31,638 nt of DNA, from positions 1 to 31,638 of the IMG/VR virus record IMGVR_UViG_3300005613_000269; one strand, written 5' to 3'. Below are positions 18,427 to 25,979 of the stretch, in pieces; within the stretch, counting starts at the first letter, position 1, and each line of letters begins with the position of its first letter. The notes below the pieces were generated by a model. It saw only the letters and a program-made list of their open reading frames with translations, did not search any database and was not told the origin of the DNA. The position numbers and the translations under genes are program-made. This stretch comes from a virus.

Positions 18427-21286
18427 ATATGCAATTGGCCCATTCGAGACAGGACTTCAAAAGAATGTCAAACCTTGGCTTGATAATAAAGATGCCTTTG
18501 TCGAATTGGAAGATGCATATGTTTTTAGAGGAAGAGTTAAGAAGAAAGAAGGTTATTCTTTTCTAGGTAGATTGCATTTAACACCTACCTTGCCAGAAGC
18601 TAAAGCTAATGCTGGCGTAGGAACTACAACTTATAATGCAATAATAACTAATCCGCCTATTTCTCCTGATACAGTAACAATTACAATAGCTATTGCTGCT
18701 TGGGGTAATTTTGTTTTTACCGATAATGGAAATGGAACTCTTACAGCAACAACTGTTCCTGCTGGTGAGAATTATGGTTGGGGAACTATTAATTATGAGA
18801 CAGGTGCTTTTGTCTTAAATTGGGATACCGCATTACCGGCTGGTGTGCATACTGTCAATATTACTGCTTATCGTTACCTGCCTGTCGTTGCCAATAAAAA
18901 GCTTCCCTGCATGGGATTTACCCATTTAGAAACTACTGTTGTCAATTTTGAAGATCTGATTGCTTTTGATACAGATTATTCTTTTTATTTTACAGGCGGA
19001 CAATTTGAGAATTGTTCTTTCTATAAGATGAATTTAGCTGCTGCTAATCCTGTTCTCTGGACTGGAGCTAACAGCGATTTCTTCTGGAGCAAAAACTATT
19101 ATGAAGTTTTGTGGTCAACTAACAATGTTGTCGGCAATCATGGTAGAGCTTGTACTGCAATTACTCAAGCTGCCTCTGCTGTAATTACTGTTGGTGCTGG
19201 ACACCCTTTTATTGTGCAAGATGTAGTTTTTATTAATGAAGTAGTAGGTATGACTGAAATCAATGGTTTGATTGGTACAGTTACAGCTATTGCTGCTAAT
19301 ACAATTACAGTTAATATTAACTCTGCTGCTTTTGGAGCATATGCTTCTGGTGGTGTTGTCTTTGCTTTAACTAGAACTCTTTCTGGAGATGGAATTAGAT
19401 TCTATGACGGATTCGGTTTAAACCTAGGCTGGCGTAACTTTGCACCACCTTTAACTTTTACCGGAGCTTCTACAGATACATATTTAAAAGCTGCTTTAAT
19501 CTTAGTACCATATAGAGACCACTTGGTTGCCTTAAATACTACAGAGGGTACTTTTACCGGAGCTAATACAGTTTATAGGAACAGAGCTAGATGGTCGCAG
19601 AATGGAACTCCTTTTTATGCTACTGCTTCTACACCGGCTGCTGCAACTTCTAGGAGAGCAGGTTCAGAATGGGCTGATAATATACCTGGTGGTGGTGGAT
19701 ACAATGATGCTCCTACTTCTGAACAAATAGTTTCATGTGCTTTCTTTAAAGATACTTTAGTTGTCTATTTTGAAAGATCAGTCTGGGAACTTAGATATAC
19801 AGGAAATGAAGTTCTGCCATTTGTCTGGTATAAGATTAATTCAGATTTAGGTTGTGAAAGCACTTTCTCACCTATTACTTTTGATGAAGGTGTTTACGCT
19901 ATTGGTGATAAAAGAATTACAGTTTCCAATTCACAAGAAGTACAACCTATAGATATTAAGATACCAGATGAAGTATATGAAATTCAGAATGATACTCAAG
20001 GCCCTAAACGAGTACATGGTATAAGAGACTTTTATCGTAAGTTAGTCTATTGGACAATTCCTACTCAAACTGCCGGAGGTACTTTTCCAGAGAAACTTTT
20101 AATTTTAAATTATGAGGAAAAATGCTGGAGTTATTTCAACGATTCATTTACCTGCTTTGGAAATTATCAGAAATCTACTGACTATACTTGGGCAACGCTG
20201 CCTTACGATTCTTGGGACGAGTGGAATATACCTTGGGGAAGTCCTCAATCTCAAGCTGCTTTTCCTGATATTGTCGGAGGTAATCAGATCGGTAATGTAG
20301 CTATCTTAGGTAAAGAAAGCAATAATGATCCTCTCTTGGATTTAATGACTGCTGCCGGTGTTCCTGCAATTACTAATGCTAATCCTGCTGTTTGCTATCT
20401 ACCAAATCATAATCTGCAAAATTCTACTAATAGCGATTTTGGATTCTATGACGGAGATTATGTTAAGTTTTTCTATGTAAGAGGATTTGCAACTGCTGTT
20501 GCTAATGAAACTGTAGATACTGCTGCTATTGGAGCAACACAATTTGTTGGTTCATTTGGTACAGATTTAATGAATACTGGAACTTGGGTTGGAACAATTC
20601 CTTCTACAATTACAATTACTTGTGGAGCTAATACTTATACAGATCTAGGAAATGGAACATTATATGGTGGTACGGGTAATTCTACAATAGATTATGAAAA
20701 TAGAACATTTGTTATAAACTTTGCTGCTTTGGGTGCTGCTACTCCAGTTACTATTTCTTATTCTTATAATCCCTTAAACTATCGTGTCTTTGGAATTAGA
20801 ACTATAACAACAGATACTTTTTCACTTTATACCATTAGTGATGCAGGTGTCTTTAATCCTTTAGATTTATCTGGGTTTGGAGCTTCTTATACTGGTTCAG
20901 GAAATATTCAAATTGTTAATAACTTTTATATTAAAACAAAAGCTCTATCACCATTTTTAGAACAGGATCAATCTTTTAGATTAAGTTATTTAGATGTTTA
21001 TACAGATGTTAATGACGGAACAATAACCACAGAACTATATGTTGGAGAAGAGCCAGATCCTTCTACTCTTTTAAATCTTTCTTTAGCCAAAACTACTGGT
21101 GAATCATTTAATACAGTTTCTTCACCTAGAGTTTGGAAAAGGTTATTTCCTTCTATTGCATCTAATTTTGTTCAAGTTGGTTTTACTTTTAGTCCTGTTC
21201 AAATGAAAGAAAGAACTAATTATGAAAGCGGATTTGAATTACATACTATGCTATTTGATATAGCACCTTCAGGAAGGATTATCTAA
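18419..21286 (+). CDS. Large tail hub/nozzle-like protein with nested inserted domains
   Basis: A 955-residue protein. The N-terminus (IGPFETGLQKNVKPWLDNKD, then AFVELEDAYVFRGRVKKKEG) and middle (FKDTLVVYFERSVWELRYTG, near 435-455, and STFSPITFDEGVYAIGDKRI) fit the beta-propeller-like tail accessory proteins of podoviruses (P22 gp10-like / T7-nozzle-like). Extra modules: a beta domain at about 65-155 (TINYETGAF), an FCCH-like domain at 244-316, and a second FCCH-like domain from about 641 to 825 interrupted by another TINYETG-type domain at about 720-787. The C-terminal 120 residues are a beta-sandwich. It is coupled to both neighbours. Confidence 0.68.
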   Translation: MPKYAIGPFETGLQKNVKPWLDNKDAFVELEDAYVFRGRVKKKEGYSFLGRLHLTPTLPEAKANAGVGTTTYNAIITNPPISPDTVTITIAIAAWGNFVFTDNGNGTLTATTVPAGENYGWGTINYETGAFVLNWDTALPAGVHTVNITAYRYLPVVANKKLPCMGFTHLETTVVNFEDLIAFDTDYSFYFTGGQFENCSFYKMNLAAANPVLWTGANSDFFWSKNYYEVLWSTNNVVGNHGRACTAITQAASAVITVGAGHPFIVQDVVFINEVVGMTEINGLIGTVTAIAANTITVNINSAAFGAYASGGVVFALTRTLSGDGIRFYDGFGLNLGWRNFAPPLTFTGASTDTYLKAALILVPYRDHLVALNTTEGTFTGANTVYRNRARWSQNGTPFYATASTPAAATSRRAGSEWADNIPGGGGYNDAPTSEQIVSCAFFKDTLVVYFERSVWELRYTGNEVLPFVWYKINSDLGCESTFSPITFDEGVYAIGDKRITVSNSQEVQPIDIKIPDEVYEIQNDTQGPKRVHGIRDFYRKLVYWTIPTQTAGGTFPEKLLILNYEEKCWSYFNDSFTCFGNYQKSTDYTWATLPYDSWDEWNIPWGSPQSQAAFPDIVGGNQIGNVAILGKESNNDPLLDLMTAAGVPAITNANPAVCYLPNHNLQNSTNSDFGFYDGDYVKFFYVRGFATAVANETVDTAAIGATQFVGSFGTDLMNTGTWVGTIPSTITITCGANTYTDLGNGTLYGGTGNSTIDYENRTFVINFAALGAATPVTISYSYNPLNYRVFGIRTITTDTFSLYTISDAGVFNPLDLSGFGASYTGSGNIQIVNNFYIKTKALSPFLEQDQSFRLSYLDVYTDVNDGTITTELYVGEEPDPSTLLNLSLAKTTGESFNTVSSPRVWKRLFPSIASNFVQVGFTFSPVQMKERTNYESGFELHTMLFDIAPSGRII

Positions 21287-21768
21287 TGAGTACAAATTCT
21301 GCTGCAACGCTTGGAAATTATCTTTCTGAACAAATTAATTTTATCAAAGACATTGGGCCAGAGCATAAGAAGTTCTTGGAAGATACTTCTAGAATGATTA
21401 ATCGCAAAGATACAGGGCAATATGATTTAAACGAACATATTATCAATCAACAGTATTCAGTTAGAAATACTCAAAAAGTAGATAATATTTACCGAAAGGT
21501 TATTGCCACAGGAGCTTTAAAAAATGCTGCTGCAACAACTGTCTTACATGGACTTAACGGAGGAGCTGCTGTTCCTGCCACTTGGAGACATGTGAGGATT
21601 TATGGCTGGGCGATTGACCCTGCTACTCCTCTTTGGATACCTTTGCCAAATGGAGGTATTCACGATTGTTCTTTGCAGGTAACTGCAACGCAGGTTATCA
21701 TTACTCCTACAGTAAATTTGGCAGCTTTTACTGAGAGTTACGTTGTGCTTGAATATTGGAAAAGTTGA
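21286..21768 (+). CDS. Hypothetical tail protein at end of the plus-strand unit
   Basis: A 160-residue protein coupled to the previous gene by TAATG. The first 70 residues are helical (GNYLSEQINFIKDIGPEHKK and INQQYSVRNTQKVDNIYRKV). The rest is beta-rich (TTVLHGLNGGAAVPATWRHV; WIPLPNGGIHDCSLQVTATQ), ending SYVVLEYWKS. This helix-stalk plus beta-cap layout resembles small tail or needle-like proteins, but I cannot name it. It is the last gene of the plus-strand structural operon before the broken HNH gene. Confidence 0.6.
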   Translation: MSTNSAATLGNYLSEQINFIKDIGPEHKKFLEDTSRMINRKDTGQYDLNEHIINQQYSVRNTQKVDNIYRKVIATGALKNAAATTVLHGLNGGAAVPATWRHVRIYGWAIDPATPLWIPLPNGGIHDCSLQVTATQVIITPTVNLAAFTESYVVLEYWKS

Positions 21769-21807
21769 CTCTAAATTAATTTTACATTTAATAGTTTACC
21801 ATATAAC

Positions 21808-22779
21808 ATGGTAAACATGCATTGGACAATATTATCTGAAGGAAAATTAAAATCTAATGGACATCGTTCTTTAAGATGTCAATGTATTTGTGGAACTATA
21901 AGAGATGTAGATATTTATTTTTTTAAATATAATTGTTCTAAAAGTTGTGGTTGTTGGCAATGTGACATTCTCTCGGCAATAAATTACCGAGCATCCTAAG
22001 ATGCAAGAGATTCCTTATTCACAGAGAATAGCCAGGAGGAAACGGCTTGGTTTTTGCAAATGTCCTCTTAGAGGACTTTTACGTTTGTTACAACCCATGT
22101 CCTCCGGTCTTACATTCTCTCCAAAGGCTTTAACATTCCGAGTGCCCCTCGGTAGACCTTTAAAGGTAAAAATATTTTAATACAAAAGAATTTTATTTTA
22201 AAGAGAAAAAACAAACATCATATTCTCTTTCATCTCGGCATTAAAATACCGAGGATTCCCGAGAATTATCCTAAATTAATTGATTATGATAATAGAAAGA
22301 GAAAGTTATTAAAGAGAAATATAAAAATAAACGAAAATGATTGTTGGGTTTGGCAAAAAGGAAAGGACAGAGATGGATATGCAATTTGTGGTTATAAAAA
22401 AAAGACCTCAAAAGCACATAGAATTTCTTATTTATTATTTAAAGGTAAAATTCCCAAAGGAAAATTAGTGCTTCATAAATGTGATAATCCAAGTTGTATA
22501 AATCCAAACCATCTTTTTTTAGGAACTGCAAAAGATAATTTTGATGATTGTAGGAATAAAGGAAGAACAGCAACTGGTGATAAAAATGGAATGAGATTGC
22601 ATCCAGAAAAAGTAAATAGAGGTTCAAAACATCCTAGTAGTAAATTAAATGAAAAACAAGTTTTAGAAATACGCAAACTTAAAAATCAGTTTTCACATTT
22701 AGAATTATCTAAGATATTCAATATAAGTAAATCAGTTGTAAAACATATCATTCATAGAAGATCTTGGAAACATATTTAG
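21808..22779 (+). pseudogene. HNH homing endonuclease gene split by a palindromic insertion
   Basis: Two parts of one gene. 21808-21966 encodes a Cys-rich finger (SLRCQCICGTIRDVD and KSCGC), like the front of the intact HNH enzyme at 29900. From 22267, a second part reads NDCWVWQKGKDRDGY, KAHRISYLLFKGKIPKGKLV and LHKCDNPSCINPNHLFLGTA, the HNH core, then a helix-turn-helix tail ending RRSWKHI. The core motif matches the 29900 protein closely. The two parts are out of frame and separated by the element at 21963-22276. The start ATG lies in a 9-bp hairpin (21794-21816) with no ribosome site. ATG 22468 could still make a truncated 103-residue piece. Confidence 0.8.
21963..22276. mobile_element. 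Palindrome-rich insertion, about 314 bases, without a protein gene
   Basis: Bounded by two direct hairpin repeats: CTCGGCAATAAATTACCGAG (21973-21992) and CTCGGCATTAAAATACCGAG (22234-22253). Between them lie GTCCTC-TTA-GAGGAC, then TTTT (about 22063-22080), CCGAG-TGCCC-CTCGG (22138-22152), and a longer pairing of CC(A)GGAGGA (22032) with TCCTCCGG (22100). ACATTCTCT-like strings recur at 21964, 22113 and 22221. The right 44 bases recur inverted at 6763-6806. No transposase is encoded. It could be a non-autonomous hairpin-ended element or a structured RNA; group I signatures were not found. Confidence 0.6.
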
Positions 22780-22937
22780 CCAATTTAGCGTTTTAAAGGT
22801 GTAATTAGAGCCTATTTTTAAAAAACCATAATCTCAGTCAATAACATTATCATTGAGCCAACTATGAGCCTAAAAGAGTGGCAGTTTAGCTCGCTTTTGA
22901 AAAAATAACGAAAACTTGGACGCATATAACCTCCTTG
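22780..22937. other. Convergent gap between HNH remnant and tail cassette
   Basis: This 158-base AT-rich stretch lies between two convergent genes. It contains CTCAGTCAAT...ATTGAG-type imperfect hairpins near 22832-22858, which could stop transcription on either strand. No classical T-run terminator or gene is visible. A phage-type recombination site would be expected on this side if the cassette inverts, but none was recognised. Confidence 0.3.
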
Positions 22938-23504
22938 TTAATTGATTTCTTCTAATTCTCTTTGTTTACGATTTTTATAATGTGGTTTTGAAGTTATTAA
23001 GTCAATTAGGTCGTCTTGATCTTTGGGAAGTTCTGAAACTTCTGGATCGGCAAGAAGTTTAGCTTCATGTTCTTTTTCAAAAGCATTTTTTCGGCAAGCG
23101 ATTTTGTTTTCCATTAGGTTGTATAGGTCTTGTTCGTAATCTGTGTAATAGGCGTTTAAGGCAATTTCTTGCCATTCTTCTATTTGAAAGCCACCAGACC
23201 AGATTTCAGTATCTTTAGCTTGTTTACGTTTAGCTTTGATTAAATCTCCCCATTCCCGATTATATGGCTTAAAACCTTCCATATTCACAATAGCCGGCAA
23301 AAGCTGACTTAAATTAGCCGGAACAGTTTCCGCTTGGGCTTTGAATTTATTGAGCCAATCTTTGAGGATTGTTTTGACAGATTTATTAATCATGCCATTT
23401 AAAGCGTTTTGCGACCATTCTTTTGGTTCTATATCTAAATAATGATCTAAAGCTTTTCTATCTTGATTAGATACTTTAAACCCTTGATTACATATTTGTT
23501 TCAT
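22938..23504 (-). CDS. Hypothetical helical protein, last gene of the tail cassette
   Basis: A 188-residue, charged, helical protein with no low-complexity Ala/Thr bias, unlike its neighbours. Segments such as WSQNALNGMINKSVKTILKD and YDQ-type residues are not known motifs. It follows the two C1q-like genes, where phages often place a fibre-assembly chaperone or a trailing hypothetical protein; a chaperone role is therefore possible but unproven. Ribosome site AAGGAGAA before the ATG. Nothing transcribed from the same strand follows in this window before the converging HNH gene. Confidence 0.5.
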   Translation of the reverse strand: MKQICNQGFKVSNQDRKALDHYLDIEPKEWSQNALNGMINKSVKTILKDWLNKFKAQAETVPANLSQLLPAIVNMEGFKPYNREWGDLIKAKRKQAKDTEIWSGGFQIEEWQEIALNAYYTDYEQDLYNLMENKIACRKNAFEKEHEAKLLADPEVSELPKDQDDLIDLITSKPHYKNRKQRELEEIN

Positions 23505-23513
23505 AAATTCTCC

Positions 23514-24029
23514 TTAAACTATTAGTTTTCCAGAAAAGAAAGTATTTGGTTGTGTAGTTCCTCTACGTATTTGAGCAGTATCTGCTCCTATTCCAGTAGC
23601 AACGATAGTATAATAAGCAGTATCAGCAGCGTCCATATCGGCAATTACATTAGTCTGAAAACTTACTCCACTACAACCTAGGTTATTAATAATATTAACA
23701 TTACAAGATAATGTAGTATAATTTCTATTGGAAGTAACTAATGTTGTAATTAAAGAAGTTGCAGCAGCAGCACTTACAAGGAGAACATGGGCATTGAGAA
23801 AATATCTCCCTGTTACAGGAGCTGTAAAAGAAGTTCCTGAAAAATCATTATTTTGATCATAAACATCAGTAAATCCACTAATAGCGCCTACAGTTGCTAC
23901 AGTTCCATCACCAGTTGCATTACTCTCATCTGCTGTTAGCCATGTTAAAAAACAAGGCTGGCTTGGTGCTGTTACTTCTCTATTTGTTGTTGGTACTATG
24001 TAAGTATTTGCTGCATTTACTGTTGTCAT
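23514..24029 (-). CDS. C1q-like jelly-roll tail protein, copy B
   Basis: A 171-residue protein. An N-terminal 27 residues (MTTVNAANTYIVPTTNREVT...) are shared with copy A. A C1q-like beta-jelly-roll follows: AISGFTDVYDQNNDFSG, then FTAPVTGRYFLNAHV (the characteristic FTAP..GrY), and later NVIADMDAADTAYYTIVATG, ending FFSGKLIV. C1q-like domains trimerise and are used as receptor-binding tips in phages. The repeat of the gene next to it, with an identical start but different core, suggests diversification for host binding. Copy A ends 9 bases upstream. Confidence 0.72.
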   Translation of the reverse strand: MTTVNAANTYIVPTTNREVTAPSQPCFLTWLTADESNATGDGTVATVGAISGFTDVYDQNNDFSGTSFTAPVTGRYFLNAHVLLVSAAAATSLITTLVTSNRNYTTLSCNVNIINNLGCSGVSFQTNVIADMDAADTAYYTIVATGIGADTAQIRRGTTQPNTFFSGKLIV

Positions 24030-24038
24030 TTTAAATCC

Positions 24039-24548
24039 TTAGCAAAGTAAAGACCCTGAAAAAAAAGTCCCGTTTGTTTCTAAATCTACTGTATCGCCGA
24101 CTCCGCCATTAATGTTTAATAAACAAGCAGCAGTATCAGCAGCGTCCATATCAGCAACAAGTGAAGATCCAAAAACTATATCGTTAGTTCCTGCATTAAC
24201 AGCAGCTATAGGACTTACAACTATTCCTAAATAAGTTCTATTAGAAGTAACAATATCAAAAACACATTGGTTCATTCCAACAGCAAAATTATCAGCCTGA
24301 ATACTCATATTTAATAAATATCTTCCAGTTACAGGTGCGGTAAAAGTTCCATTAGTATTAAAGTCAGAGTTTTGATCGTAAATCTCTGTAAAAGCTGTAT
24401 TTGTTCCTACTGTATAAGCAGTACCAGCTCCAGTTACGTTTGAATCTGTCCCACTTAAAAAACCTAAAAAACAAGGTTGGCTTGGTGCTGTTACTTCTCT
24501 ATTTGTTGTCGGGACTATGTAAGTATTTACTGCATTTACTGTTGTCAT
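24039..24548 (-). CDS. C1q-like jelly-roll tail protein, copy A
   Basis: A 169-residue paralogue of copy B. The first 83 bases (24548 back to 24466) differ from copy B's at only four positions, while the cores differ much more. FTEIYDQNSDFNT, GTFTAPVTGRYLLNMSI and SLVADMDAADTAACLLNING carry the C1q-like signature. The protein likely forms trimeric beta-rich tips. AGGAG overlaps the end of the 24556 gene, so it is translated from the same minus-strand message. Receptor role is inferred from fold and cassette position. Confidence 0.72.
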   Translation of the reverse strand: MTTVNAVNTYIVPTTNREVTAPSQPCFLGFLSGTDSNVTGAGTAYTVGTNTAFTEIYDQNSDFNTNGTFTAPVTGRYLLNMSIQADNFAVGMNQCVFDIVTSNRTYLGIVVSPIAAVNAGTNDIVFGSSLVADMDAADTAACLLNINGGVGDTVDLETNGTFFSGSLLC

Positions 24549-24555
24549 AAATCTC

Positions 24556-25707
24556 CTATACTATTGCAGGATTGCCCATCATATCTTCAACTCTAAAAGT
24601 CGTATTAGCTACTATGCAGCGTAGAGTTATGCAGTCACCTAAATTAGTAGCAGTAAGACTTCCTCCAGCACCAGCCGTAGTAGAAAACGCTCCTACGTGA
24701 ACTTGTTGTCCAGCAGCTTGAGTTAATGACCAAAGCCCTAAAATCCCAGTAATTTTCATAACTGTTCCAGCAGCAGCAGTTGCAGGAAGTGAGAAAGCAA
24801 CTCCAGCTCCTCTATTAGCACCATAGGCAGTCTGAACAGCCATTGCTTGAGTAGCACCAGTTGCCTCTACATAAGCCATAGAAGTATTATCTTGCCAAGT
24901 AGGTAAAGCAGCAGCTCCATTGCTAGTTAAGACTTGTCCTGATGTTCCAACTCCTACAACATTTTGTAAATCTCCTGTTGCAGTTGTTCCTCCACATATA
25001 ACTGAATAAGCTGTAAACGTACCAACTCCTGTTCCTCCCTCAGTTACATCTAAGTCATTAGCTAGGGTAATTACTCCAGCAGTTGTCATAGTGAAAAGAT
25101 CAGTACCAGCAGAAGGGCTTGCTCCTGTAGTAATCTTAAATTTGTCGCTATCAGAATTGTCTATACCAATGCTATAAGTTCCAGCTCCTGTGACCAAAAA
25201 GTTAATAAATGGATCGCCACCAGCAGCACCACCACTTGTTGCTTGAAAGAAAGCATTAGAAGCAACACTTGTATTATCAGTATTGGTAACAGAAAGAGTT
25301 CTAGGTGTAGCAGCAGTAGCATTAGAAAATACAAAGTCTCCGGCAAAAGGTGATACCATAGAAATATTTAGAGTATTAGTTCCTGGAATACCATTAGTAG
25401 TAATACCACTATTAGCTAAACCTGTAAGATTTATATTTTCAGCAGCATCTATTCCTACAGCACCACCGGCATTACCAGTTAATGTCTCTAAAGCTCCAGT
25501 ACCAGCAGCTCCGACCCATGAAGCTGTACCTGCTAGTTTTTTAACGAGGGCATACATTTTATTAGTAACGGTATCTATCCATAAATCACCAAGGTCATAA
25601 TTGGCATAATCAGTTGCAAGTGGAGCTCGAGGTACTTTATATATTTGTGGAACGTCCGTTTCTTTTATACCAACATATCCTAGTGGATTACTAGAAGGTA
25701 AACTCAT
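24556..25707 (-). CDS. Tail fibre-like structural protein
   Basis: A 383-residue, Ala/Thr/Gly-rich fibre protein. The start (GYVGIKETDVPQIYKVPRAP, then DLGDLWIDTVTNKMYAL) is an attachment-like head seen in environmental phage fibres. GALETLTGNAGGAVG (about 72-86) is shared with the beta-helix protein 28229-25980. Later LAN-DLDVTEGGTGVGTFTAY and GTSGQVLTSNGAAALPTWQD are repeats common in phage tail fibres. The C-terminal 100 residues form a likely receptor-binding beta domain. It is probably an elongated trimer. No intramolecular chaperone motif is seen. Confidence 0.68.
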   Translation of the reverse strand: MSLPSSNPLGYVGIKETDVPQIYKVPRAPLATDYANYDLGDLWIDTVTNKMYALVKKLAGTASWVGAAGTGALETLTGNAGGAVGIDAAENINLTGLANSGITTNGIPGTNTLNISMVSPFAGDFVFSNATAATPRTLSVTNTDNTSVASNAFFQATSGGAAGGDPFINFLVTGAGTYSIGIDNSDSDKFKITTGASPSAGTDLFTMTTAGVITLANDLDVTEGGTGVGTFTAYSVICGGTTATGDLQNVVGVGTSGQVLTSNGAAALPTWQDNTSMAYVEATGATQAMAVQTAYGANRGAGVAFSLPATAAAGTVMKITGILGLWSLTQAAGQQVHVGAFSTTAGAGGSLTATNLGDCITLRCIVANTTFRVEDMMGNPAIV

Positions 25708-25752
25708 TTTTTTATGTTCCTATTTTTTTTTTTTGTAATATGTAAACCGGCT

Positions 25753-25959
25753 TTACAGAGCGTTAATAGCATCTAATTTAGCCTGTAGTTCTGCTTTTAT
25801 AGCTGTATAAGAATCAATAGTAGCTTGAGCCTTAGCAATCTCTGCTTTTAGATCAGTTACAACTTTTTCTTTTTCACCCAGCTCTTTAATTTCCTGACTT
25901 TCAGGAATAGTAATTGTTTGTTTTACTACTTCGTTTTCTAATGAATAATTTACTGACAT
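25753..25959 (-). CDS. Small coiled-coil protein in the tail cassette
   Basis: A 68-residue protein. The first 25 residues are polar (SVNYSLENEVVKQTITIPES), then a continuous heptad-like helix (KVVTDLKAEIAKAQATIDSY and TAIKAELQAKLDAINAL), typical of a trimeric or dimeric coiled coil. It probably joins or staples fibre subunits. It lies between the fibre and beta-helix genes. AAGGAG is 6 bases before its ATG. A 13-base T-run at about 25722-25735 separates it from the next gene. Confidence 0.6.
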   Translation of the reverse strand: MSVNYSLENEVVKQTITIPESQEIKELGEKEKVVTDLKAEIAKAQATIDSYTAIKAELQAKLDAINAL

Positions 25960-25979
25960 AAAAACTCCTTAATTAATTG

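Noticed and set aside
21963-22276. Interpretation as a fourth group I intron, in the HNH gene
   Set aside because: No R or S element (AGACTAAA or AGTCC type), and removing it does not restore one reading frame between the two parts.
25283-25600. A 105-codon plus-strand frame opposite the tail fibre
   Set aside because: Mirror of an Ala/Thr-rich coding strand, without a ribosome site. The minus-strand genes are contiguous and coupled.
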